Of a stretch of 32,662 nt of DNA, positions 1 to 10,255 are shown piece after piece. The DNA lies in assembly GCA_019693395.1 (NCBI GenBank), contig JAAMXP010001822.1, positions 1 through 32,662 on the forward strand, written 5' to 3'. Origin of the DNA: Ettlia oleoabundans. Lineage: Eukaryota > Chlorophyta > Chlorophyceae > Chlamydomonadales. Both the position numbers and the translations under genes were made by a program. Under the pieces are notes generated by a model that did no database searches, was not told the DNA's origin, and was given only the letters and a program-made list of their open reading frames with translations. Numbering within the stretch: the first letter of the stretch is position 1; every line of letters starts with the position of its first letter.

Positions 1-56
1 ACCCCCACCCACCACCACCACACACACACGCACACATACACAAACACAAATTGTAT
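1..56. repeat. CA-rich simple sequence
   Basis: The first 56 bases are a C/A-only-like tract made of CCACC and CACACA units. It lies in what should be intron 5 of bZIP-1, because exon 5 ends at 173 and exon 6 must be beyond the window edge. It has no coding content. Confidence 0.7.
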
Positions 57-172
57 CCACCCATTCAAAACAGGCAAGGGAGCAAGCGGGCAGTTAGCCA
101 GGCATGTTGTTATCAACGTGCGCATCAAGGCAGCAAGCTGTGAGTAGCGCTGCTTCAGCTAGCCCAACTCAC

Positions 173-1690
173 GAAGTACATAACGGAATCACACATACGA
201 GCTTCAACCTCTTCCTCCGTGATTACGCCTCCATCAAAAAGCTGAATCACTTCTGCTGCCAGCTCACCCAGCTCGGCCCAATCCTACAGGCGACGCAATG
301 GCAGTGCTGTGCTGATTGGTGAACCCTTGATAGTGTTTCAACCAGTGCAGGCAGGTGAGTCTTACCTCCCAACCAGGCCTACAACACTGCAGGTAGCTGC
401 AACGTTGCGTTGGGTCCTCAGGCACTAGCTCTCAGCTTTGGTGTTCCAACACGAACTCAATGAAATGAGCAAGTATTGCTCTTGCACATTCAGCTCACCT
501 TCAGTAGCATCTCTGGAGAAACAGATACAGCAGCCTTCAGCACTTCAGGGTGGTGTGTCACCATCTGCCCCGCCAGCTTGATGCGAAGCCTGCAAAGCCG
601 ACGACAATGCAGCAACCAGCAAACCACGGCCATGATTGCACAGCGGTGCGGCTGCAACCATTACGCAGCACGCACTGAAAAACCTCGGATGTCAAACCGC
701 AGAAGCGGCTTGCAAAAGGATGTGCATGTCTTTGGCATTCTTGGGCAACACGACTCACTCATTGTTGAGGGCAAAGCCGTCAGGTTGGCTGCTGACGCTT
801 CTACTAGCCTGCGCCAAAAGTGCCCGTCTTGCTGGCTCCGATTGGCAAAATATCTGGCGGCAGAGAACCACTCTCTCCCGAAATGGCATCGCCCACAGTT
901 GATCTGCCAGCTCCGTGCTGCAGGGCGCATCCTGGCCAACATCCTGCCGCAACACGCGCAAATCACAGGTGAAAAAGATGAACCTTGGATCATCGCACTG
1001 TTGTGCAGTGCGGTAAATAGTAATGACTGGTAAAGCTAACGCGCCTGGTTGGCAATCGGGAGCGTATATGGGTATGAACTTGCAGTCTTACCTGGCTCCT
1101 TGAGTGGTCAGCTGCGGCAGCCGCCTCCAGAATTTGCACCACTGCGTCCTTCTGGTCCCTCAAACATTCCAACGTGGCGCCCGACAGCTTGATGCTGGCG
1201 TTGAGCTGCTGCTCACGCTCCAAATCAGCGGCAGTGGCCTCGTACTGCACCGCAAACTGCTCCTTGCGCTCCTGCAGTATAAATTGCTAAAGAGAAACAC
1301 ATTCTAAGAAACACATTAATGAAGCTATCCCGACAGTCGCACTCACAGCAAAGGAGATGCAACCAAACGCTCCATTCACTCTACACTCCATCACACCTTT
1401 TGGCGCTGGCGGTAGCGGTTCTGCTTGGCACGGTTGAGAGCCTTAGCCTTTTCGATCCGGTTTTCCTCCGTAGTTAGAGACTTTGTGGAAATTGTGCCGC
1501 TGCTGTTGCCACCGGAGCTCAGCAGGTGGACGGGGCTGACGTTCTCCGCTACCGGCACAGCACCCACACCTAGCCACTCTGCTAGAGCGTCTGGAGCGAG
1601 CTCGGGAGGCTGCTCCGCCACGAGCAGGTCGAGCTCTGGCAGCTGAATCTCGTCAAGCCAGGGCTCGCCGTTGCGCGTGGCCTGCGCCAT
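173..1690 (-). CDS. bZIP-1: bZIP transcription factor, 3' part cut by window edge
   Basis: The ATG is at 1690. Exons in order of transcription are 1397-1690, 1092-1271, 759-943, 499-589 and 173-283. All have GT donors and AG acceptors and join in frame. Exons 6-10 of the family lie beyond position 1. Exon 1 holds the acidic-hydrophobic N-terminal motif (WLDEIQLPELDLL, residues 11-23) and the basic region LNRAKQNRYRQRQK, which keeps the bZIP signature N-x7-R. Exon 2 (60 codons) is the coiled coil. Exon 3 is the most diverged in the family: the usual 'DNI-ARPDGFELNLE' end reads SSQPDGFALNNE. No stop or frameshift is seen in the visible part, so it is probably functional. It should be a nuclear DNA-binding regulator; its target genes are unknown. 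The start was chosen because it aligns with the ATG of the other copies. Confidence 0.85.
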
Positions 1691-2480
1691 TTGCGTTGAA
1701 GTCCACCCGCCTGAGCGCCGACAGAGAGCTGTTTTGCAAGCCGCAGTGCTGCTGATGAGTCGTTCGACCGTCTCTCGGCGGCTGGCATTTTCCCTGACCC
1801 TCTGTGCGATTGTAGTGCCCTACGTACTGCTATACGCTACTACAGGTGGATTCCTTCTGACTATCGTGTGTTGCGTGCATGAACACAGGACGGTTAAGCA
1901 TGTACATAAAGAGCAAGTCATGACAAGGCAGTACAAGAACATATCCTGCAATGTCCAAGTAAGTACAGCGAGGCTCCTGCGAATTTCTTTTAGAACGGCG
2001 AGGCGTATGCAGCGGTGTGCCGCTGCTGTAAGCAAAATGGTACCACTCATCGTGTGATATGTTTGACATGGTGGCTAATACCACCAGGGATATGGCGCAA
2101 ATGAAAAAGAAAGGTCAAGCAGCAGCATCGAAGGGAACATGAGGGCTATATGTACAGGACAGATCGTGGGGCGGCAGGAAAGCACCGAGGACGGAAGAGT
2201 TCTCCAGCTCAGCATTTTGTGTGGAAAGAGATGGTCTAAACCATGGAAAACTTGTCATTATTCGTGCCAAACCCGAAAGCACGGTGTTAACAAGCGGTTG
2301 AAAATCTAAATGCAAACGTAAGGGGCAATTGGGAGGCCTCCTTCTTCCTAAGCTAGGAAAAAACCAGGTGATGAGGTAATCAAGGGCAGCCGCCGCAGCG
2401 TGCCGCAGGTGTGATGAGCATGCCTCCACCCAAACGCATATCTAGCCAGCCAGTGGTAAACAACGTTGCATGATGCCAAT
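1691..2480. other. Spacer between bZIP-1 and bZIP-2
   Basis: This 790-base spacer holds the 5' flank of bZIP-1 and the 3' flank of the bZIP-2 pseudogene. I see no conserved exon, RNA gene or mobile element. The short open frames here have no family resemblance. Confidence 0.6.
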
Positions 2481-5411
2481 TTACCTTTCGAGACTAGTGC
2501 AGATGCGCAACGCAGCGTGGGCCTGCTGTAATCCGCCATTCCCGGAGCTGTGCTGGCAGGACTCCAGAACCAACGTATGCACTTTGGCCAATACATTCGT
2601 CTCAACATTGTAACAGAACAATCTGCTCCATAACTGCTTGCAGGCCAATATCAAAGTTGCTGAGATGGCAACATCACTACTGCCGGCGATGCTGCTGCCA
2701 GTGATGGTGCTACAGCAGGCGTTTCGGATGGGCGTAGCAGCCCCTGCTGCCGTTGTGGGCGCAAGGTTGAAGTAATTCAAGCCCTCCTGCACCATTCTGA
2801 CAATATTCGGGTGTAAAGGGCGGCACAGAGCTATCAATCTCAATTTTTTCAGAGGAGACACGTCCATGCCTGCTAGGAGGAATATAATGAGGGCTGTTTG
2901 AAGAACATGGGCTTACGCACAGGAGCAACGACACCACAAGAACAGTGTTATCAGCATCGTCCTTCACACAACTCACTCGCTACCACTGCCAGTCAATGCA
3001 CCTGCTGTGCTCATAAAATCTAGAGTGATGAGCAGCGCAGCCTTGGACTGCTGACTGAGCTGGCCGGCGGCATCAAAGACACGCAGGTGCTGCTGCCCCC
3101 CATTGCTGCAGAGGGAGGGCATGCATGTACGGAAGAGAGCAGGCACGCCCTTTAGGCGCATGATTTGCAATGAAGCAGGACACAACAGGCGCTTAGGTTG
3201 CAGGAAGCAGGGCGCAGCAGTGTCTGCAGGCAGCTGCTGAGTGGCGGTGATGCCCTGCATAACCCACACCTCAAGCTACAGCACCATCCTGGACTTGCCT
3301 GAGCCCCGCTTCCAGCATCTGCTCAGTCAGGCGTTGTGGAACGGGGATGCAAATGAAGGTGCCAAAATGTGTTGATTAAGGGAAGGAGTTTGTGCAAAGG
3401 AATGTTGATGGTGCAAGTGGGCCGCGCACCGGTCGCATGTGGCGCGGAGATGGCTTGGGCAAGGCACGCAAAAAGTAGCCATGAATCCACGGATCTAAAC
3501 TTTTTATACCTACAACCCTGCTAACCAAACAGACCTCACCTCTTGTACCCCCCGCAGTGACTCCAGAGCGGCAGATGTGTTGGTGCTGAGTTGCTGCATC
3601 CTCTCACAGAATGACTGATACACAGGGATCAGGCACCGCATATCCTGCTCAGTGATCTGTGACTCAATCTGCAACAGGTGCCATGTCACAGTCAGAAAGA
3701 AAGGCAAAGCCACCTGAAATTAGTGGCACCAATGGGAGCACATCATGGTACAGTGATCTAGGAGGATTTGACTTGCATGCCGGAAGATAGCAACAGCTGC
3801 ATATTGCAACAGCGCAGCGACAGGGCTACGGCACCCCCATCCTGCACCATGTAGCCGCTACAAATGCCAGGCAGCAAGCACAGGTGGCTGCAAGGTGTTG
3901 AGAGTGTGACAGCACCACTCACCAAGACCTGCCGCGACCTGGCCGCCTCCTCCTCCTCCGTTTATCCTGGTGCCCTTGTGTGGTCCATCAAGCGTTGCAG
4001 GACGTTTGGCTTGTGGTGCAGGATCGCAGCACCCAGAATGGCCTGCAGCAAACGACTGATCAATACTAACATAGTCAGCCAGAAGGGAGTAATGGCCGGC
4101 AGTCCTGTGTTTATATATGGAATAAGCACGCCTAAGTGCAGAAACAACGGCGACGGCATGTTGATGACGGTGAGGGAGCTTGCAATAGGTGAGAACAGGG
4201 CTCCATGATATGAGCAAATGAGCAAGCCAACCAACTTCGACCAGCCTGCAAGCCTTCAATCAGCGTTCCCTCGTATGCTTCATAAGCACTGGAGAAGCAT
4301 AAGAGAACCAATATGATCCCAGGATCTGGTACCGGTGGCGCAGTGAGCTGTTTCACAAAACAAGCAATAGATAGACAATACGCTCACTCAAGGTTCAGCT
4401 CAAAGCCGTCCGGCCGAGCGATAATGTTGTCCAGCTGCAAGACCTGTGCAGAATGCGCTGGAGCCTTGCAGAAAAGGCTCTCACAAACCTCCAGGCGCTG
4501 TCGGAACGGCAGGGCCAACACTTGGTTAGCCAAAATGCTGCTACTGCTGTCTACGGGAGTCAGTACCTGCACACAGGAAGCTACTTAGGCAGCTGTTCAC
4601 ATCGCCAAACAGCATTGCAATGCTTTGCAGCTGTTCACAAACAAACATAGACTTGTTTACCACAAATCACCCCTTACGTTCACTACAAAGGCAGCTGCAG
4701 CCAACCTTTTCTGCGCGTGGCCCTCCTACCCTTTCTTCGCGTGGTCTTACCTGCCCTAGCTGGTCACCAGCAGCGGCTGCCTCCAGCACTTGAGCTGCAG
4801 CTTCTCTCTGATCCCTTATGGCCTCTAGGGTAGTGCATGAGAGCTTCATGTCGGCGTTCAGCTGCCTCTCTCGCTCGAGATCGGCTTTGGTGGCCTCGCA
4901 TTCCGCTGCAAGCTGCTCCTTGCGCTCCTGTGACGAAAAGCATGGGTTATATTTACCTGTCTTTGTATACTAACATGCATTCTAACTGCAAGGATGACAC
5001 ACCGTCGTCATGCAGCAAAAGAAGGTGTTGCAGATTTCGCTCCAGGTGTGCACAAGTGTTTCTGCTCGGCGGTACCTTCTGCCGCTGGCGGAAGCGTCTG
5101 CCCTTGATGCGGTTCTGTCCCGTATCGTTTCCAGCCGGTCATGCTCTTCGCTCGCCCTCGAAGATTTGGTGGAGGCCATATCCGCGCTACTGACAGCTAA
5201 TCTGGTCAAGTCAGAGGGGGGAATGTCGCGTACATGCGGGTCTGCCTGTGGGCCGGTCGGCACTGCCGTCGCCAAGTGGAGCGGCCGGCGCTTCCAACCA
5301 CTGCAACAATGCCTCGGTATCGAGCGCCGGGGGCGGTTCCACGAGAACCTCGATTGCTGGCAGCTGCAACTGGTCGAGCCAGAACCCACGGTCCAGCGGG
5401 GCCTCCGTCAT
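2481..5411 (-). pseudogene. bZIP-2: decayed bZIP paralogue
   Basis: Recognisable exons are 5076-5411, 4751-4927, 4388-4566, 3923-4042, 3540-3668, 3299-3333, 3002-3105 and 2481-2869, corresponding to exons 1-3 and 6-10 of the family. There are several lesions. In exon 1 two frameshifts offset each other: an upstream +1, then a lost base just before the basic region, where GA precedes CAG and the other copies have GAGCAG. Exons 4 and 5 (202 nt together) cannot be found, and their loss breaks the frame between exons 3 and 6. Exon 6 has an in-frame TAA at 3962-3964 after DHTRAPG. The acceptor of the 35-nt exon 8 reads CACAA where its siblings have GCAG. The ancestral stop is lost, so exon 10 runs on to 2481. 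The remaining exons still read well (for example FDAAGQLSQQSKAALLITLD in exon 9), so decay looks recent. Assembly error could explain a single indel but not the whole set. Confidence 0.88.
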
Positions 5412-6139
5412 CTGAACGCTGCTGCCCTACAATAGTACTTGGGTTGCGGATTCCAAATGTGTAAGACCTCAGTTGACTTTCGTCTCAAATCGGGCGCATT
5501 GTTTGTTGGTATCATAATGTACGGAGTTGCGGCGGTGACCACCTTGCCTGCGTGGCCGCCGTGAGTTCCTGTGGGCTGCTCGTAGGACTCACATTCATGT
5601 GGCACGAAAGCTCCAGCAAGCAGCCAGCTATATCAAAGCTGAGTGGGAGTCCTTGCCCTGCGCTACTGAGCTACCCCCTGCTGTGGGGCGGCATGCCGCT
5701 TCAGCGGTGCTGCCAAATTCTGGGGGATGGTGCGCCAAACTGGGTATGGTGTGTCGGATTACGTGGCTGAGACACCACTAAAATACTTGCGGCATGTAAG
5801 CAGGTGAAAGACATTAGGCGATCAACAGTAAACATGGGACCACTGCTTGAGAGACCAAAGGTCCTGCCAAGCCGAGCATGGCCACAGAGCCCGTGCGTCA
5901 ATGGTAGTAATTAGAAGCACTGTTGCTACAACAGCTGTATATGGGTCAGAAAGCGTAATGTACAAATAATCACAGCAGGTGCTGGCACCGAGGGGAGTGC
6001 ATCAGTGGACACAGAGGAGACGCTGCCCACAACTAGGCAAGTCGGTGCTATCTGATTCATTTCCTGCAGCCCACATGCATCATCACGTGCTCTATAGGTT
6101 CCGAGACGGCAACATTGCTGTTAGCAGTGATATTGCCGC
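5412..6139. other. Spacer between bZIP-2 and bZIP-3
   Basis: This 728-base spacer holds the 5' flank of the pseudogene and the 3' flank of bZIP-3. No coding exon or structured element is recognised. A minus-strand TGTAA motif was looked for downstream of the bZIP-3 stop and was not found. Confidence 0.6.
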
Positions 6140-9100
6140 CTATGCAGGTGCCCCAGCAGATGCGTCAGATGCGTGTGTCAGCGTGGCAGTGCCTGCCTCG
6201 TCTGCAGGCAACAGATTGTAGTATTTTAAGCCCTCCTGCACAATTGCGACAACGTCCGGTTGCAGCTCGCCGCACAGTGCTATCATGCGAGTCTTATTCA
6301 GCGGCGTCACATATATGCCTGCAACAGAAAAGGTTTTCTGTGGTCAGCGGAAGTGAGGGAGAAAACAGGCAGTTTCATGAAACGGTGGCATGTTGTAGAA
6401 ACTCCGGACGTAACACCAACCTTGGCAGAGCTTTACTGGAACAGTGGCCCCTTTAAGTACGTACAGAGGATTTTTCCGCAACAGAACGTTTGCCGCCCAC
6501 TGTTCACCTGCACTGCTGATGAAGTCCAGAGTGTTGAGCAAGGCGGCGTTGGACTGATGACTCAGCTGGCTTGCAGCATCAAACACACACAGGTACTGCT
6601 GCATTCCATCTCTGCAAATTGTAGGAGCAATAAATCAAAAGACGACAACCTCAATAGGCACTTCAGTTGTAGAAAGCATGCCATGGTCACGCATGCAGGG
6701 CATATGTGTGGGCTAACCATGTTGCAAAGCTGCCCGCCCCTCCATATGCATGGTGTTAAGGTGGTTCAGGCGATTGTTGCATGTTCAGCCCTGTGAAAGA
6801 TGGCAAGCATGGGCACTTGCCTGAGCCCTGCCTCCATCATCTGTATACTCAAGCGCTGCAAGCACGGGAGGGAACAGGCAGTGTAGGTTGTGGTTGGAAG
6901 GGTTGGCGGTGCCACCATTCGGTGATCATCATACATAGCTGCTTTCAATCAAGCCTGCACAACGATCAGCCTCAACTATTGCCACAAACTTTCGAAGGTT
7001 GAATGTGCAATTTGTAACCGAAACCTACTCCATCAGACACCTCTAGCTCGGTGACTGCTGTGCGGGGTAACATAGCCGCACCTGCTGCACCTCCTTTAGG
7101 GACTCCAAGGCAGCTGCTGTGTCGGTGCGCAGCTGGCGCATCCTGTCACAGAACGTTTGGTAGATAGGGAGCAAGCACCGCATTTCCTCCTCAGACACTT
7201 TGGAGTCAATCTGCAGGGTTGAGTGTCAATACATTAAGCATGGGGAAGTTAGAAATGGGTTTGCACTGCATAGGCAGATGGCAGCATGCTTGTAACGTGC
7301 TCTCTCAGTGCTCCATCTTTCAAGACCAAATTTCAGATCAGGAACCGTACACGTGCAACTGGGGTATACATGAAGGCGCGCAGACACAATCCTTTCGAAA
7401 CCCCACCACCCAAAAGGTTGAATGCAGTGTAGCACATGCCAGCTGCAGATGCTGTGCAACAAGTATGTGATGTAAGGTTCAACCCACCATTACTTTCCGC
7501 CACCTGGCTGTGGCCTGCTCCTCCATCTCTCCTGGCAGCTTTGTGTAGTCCATGACACGGTGAACAATGTCTTTTTTGTGATAAAGAAGCACAGAACCTA
7601 TGATGGCCTGCAGCAACAAAGGGTCAGCCACGATTAGGATTGCGAACAGAAGAGGCACTTAACTGACAGGCCGCACGTGCCACAACAAGAGTAAGGTTAG
7701 TGCAGGCTGGCAACGGAGGTTGAAAAGAGACTTGAGGTGATAAGAGGTGGCCCATAGTGTACCAGCAAGTGTCCATCCTAGCCACATCATAGGGCTGCCA
7801 GGCGCGCCACATACAGTCGAGAAAAAAGGAGCATCCAAACTCACAAAGTATACGAGAGAGGATGACATGCGCTGCTCCACTTCTGCCTCACTGATTTTGC
7901 CATCATCGTACAGCCGGATTAACTCGGCCGCCAGCTCATTCGTCTCTGCCCAGTCCTGGAAAGGCAGCATTGCCGGCAGTCACAGGAGAAACAACTTGGT
8001 CTTAATCGTAGCTTGCAGAAACATTGAGATGGCCAATCTTTGCTGCAGAAAGGCTGATGCCTCAGCACTGCGCCAAATGCCTCTATGCCATCTTTAGTTG
8101 CACCACCGTTGGCAGCTGGGGCAACTTACTTGCAGCAGCTTTTCGTATGTAATGGACAGGACAGCATTCAGAAGCTGTGGATGGTGGGTGGCCACTTGCT
8201 GCGCCAGCTGCTTCTTCAGCCTGCACAGTAGATTGAGTGGAACCAAAACCACATGAACTGTCACATCTTAAGTTGCGCACCTGCAATAAGGGAAGGCCTG
8301 GAACCCAGCTGTGCTGTTACAAGCCAGCAACCTGCAGGCTGTTGCATCAGGCAGGAACGTGTCTTACGGCCCAAGCCAACGGCAACTCACTCCAGCGTAA
8401 GTTCAAAACCATCTGGACGCGTATAAAGGTTGTCAAGCTGCAGGGCTTGGGGGCTGCGAGCTGGCGCCTTGCAAAAAATGCTCTCACAAAGATCCACACG
8501 CTGCTGGAAAGGCAGCGACCACAACTGCTGGGCCAGCATGCTGCTATTGGCCACGGACGCCACTGCCTGCACGTATGCAGAAGGTCACACGGCCATGGCC
8601 GCCAGCAATGATCGCAGATGAAAACCAAGTGCATGCACCACAATCAGCAAGGGCACAAGCACCCACCGCCAACCCAAGTGCCGCGGCTTTCACCTGACTC
8701 GTGGCCGTTGATGGCCGGTCAGAAACCATGGCTGCCTGCAGCACTTGCACCGACGAATCCTTCTGCTCCTTCAATGCCTCCAGCGCAGCGCACGACCGCT
8801 TGATGTCGGCATTCAGCTGCTGCTCGCGTTGGAGGTCTGCGGCAGTGGCCTCACACTGCGCAGCAAGCTCCTCCTGACGCTCCTGCGCAAAACATGAACA
8901 ATCTGTCTGTTTCAATATTACCCCACACCTCATTTTTGGGGGATGCAACTTGATCACACGCAACTTCCATTTGCAGCAAGAGTGGCAACGGCAGGTGACA
9001 CAGCGGGCCTGCACCCGGAGCGTCCGCCACGCACCTTCTGCCGCTGACGGTAGCGGCTCTGCTTGATACGGTTTTGCTCGCGTATTTTGGCCGCCTGATC

Positions 9101-9346
9101 CTCCTCCTGCTGGGACACGAGAGGCTGGGTGGAGGTCGCGCTGTTGCTGTTGCCCCCGGACTTGCTCGGCTCCTGGAGGGTTATGTCACCCAACGGCGGT
9201 AGCGGCGACTGTGGGTCGGCGGGCGCTGCCAGCCACTGTGCTAGAGCGTCGGGATCGAGCGGCGGAGGCTGTTCTGTGACGAGCATGTCGAGTTCTGGCA
9301 GCTGAAACTCGGCCAGCCAGGGCTCGCCTTCGGGCGCTCCGCTCAT
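6140..9346 (-). CDS. bZIP-3: complete bZIP transcription factor, 481 aa
   Basis: Exons in order are 9035-9346, 8694-8882, 8391-8566, 8130-8220, 7845-7955, 7488-7607, 7082-7210, 6821-6855, 6508-6611 and 6140-6318. They total 1446 nt and close in frame at TAG. Residues about 8-50 carry the acidic-hydrophobic motif WLAEFQLPELDML and PPLDPDALAQWL. The basic region is REQNRIKQSRYRQRQK (residues 89-104; N92 and R100 form N-x7-R). The zipper d positions are L110, T117, E124, I131 and L138, so the middle of the zipper is polar. Residues about 168-465 form the conserved C-terminal module, with WSLPFQQRVDLCESIF in exon 3 and FDAASQLSHQSNAAL in exon 9. Intron 8 begins with GC (CTCAG|GCAAGT) instead of GT. 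The C-terminus is 17 residues longer than in bZIP-4. The start was moved 24 codons inside the longest open frame, to the ATG shared by all copies (MSGAPEGEPW). The role is inferred as a sequence-specific regulator; the target is unknown. Confidence 0.9.
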
Positions 9347-10255
9347 TGCGCGCAACTGTTCTTTGCACAGTGTCGCAAGCGAGTACTCGAAAGTTCGGAT
9401 GCTCGCATCCGCAAACAACCGCTTCCTGTGGGATGTTCACTTTTCTCCCCATATTGTACTGCCCAGGTTGCTGCTGGTACTGGCCGCCGACATTTGGCGC
9501 CTCTGTTCCATGTTGAGGTTGCATTCGCGAAAAATCAGGGGCATATTCGTATAGCCCGGCAGACACACATGTCCAATTGGCCAAGAAGCATTGCCTTAAC
9601 CCTAACAGGGACTTCTAGCGCTGCACAGCCCAGCTCACAGCCCCCGTGCTGGTGATGCGCCAGCTTGCCGCCGTTGAATTGGCACCTGCTCTCAAGGTAC
9701 CCTGAAGGCCATGGGAATGAGGCTTTACTGTTCAAAGGGTAGAGCCTTGCGAAATTCCTCGTAGTACGCAGCACCTTAAACATCCTGTCAACTGCCATTG
9801 GTGAGGTGCATCGCTAGTTGCAAGCCTACAATGGGTGCAAGATGTTGGAGTGGCCCGCCAACGCCAGCGTGTATAATGAGACCATTTGGACGAGAATGTG
9901 CATGATTAAGGCATCAGCAGGGAAGGTGCATTGAATATATAGTAGAAAACGTTACTGTAATAATACCAGGAACATGGGCAAAGAGTACAGGCAGAGCGGT
10001 GAAGGACACGTAACGGATGGCGAGGGGCAGGGGTTTTAAGGACAAGGGCTGGCCATGGTAGTAACCAGAGCTGGNNNNNNNNNNNNNNNNNNNNNNNNNN
10101 NNNNNNNNNNNNNNNNNNNNNNNNNNNNNNNNNNNNNNNNNNNNNNNNNNNNNNNNNNNNNNNNNNTACTACATGAAGATGCGCGGGCAGAGAAAATTCT
10201 GCAGCTGGTGAGCGCAACATGCTCTGAGCTGCTCAGCATGCCATTGCACCGCTGC
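9347..10255. other. Spacer between bZIP-3 and bZIP-4
   Basis: This 909-base spacer contains the assembly gap at 10075-10166. No exon is recognised. The 3' flank of bZIP-4 is short before the gap, so its poly(A) site may lie in unsequenced bases. Confidence 0.6.
10075..10166. other. Assembly gap (92 N)
   Basis: There is a run of 92 N bases starting 89 bases past the stop codon of bZIP-4. The open frames drawn across it are artefacts. A gap inside a tandem paralogue array may hide a size error. Confidence 0.99.

Noticed and set aside
4043..4387. Remnants of exons 4 and 5 in bZIP-2
   Set aside because: I searched the interval on the minus strand for the THHPELLK and WAEMGELAAE patterns and found neither; the exons appear deleted.
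7474..7490. tRNA T-loop-like GGTTCAACC
   Set aside because: There is no T-arm stem, acceptor stem or A box around it; it overlaps the donor of bZIP-3 exon 6.
9596..9610. Telomere-like TTAACCCTAAC
   Set aside because: Fewer than two units are present with no extension, so chance is sufficient.
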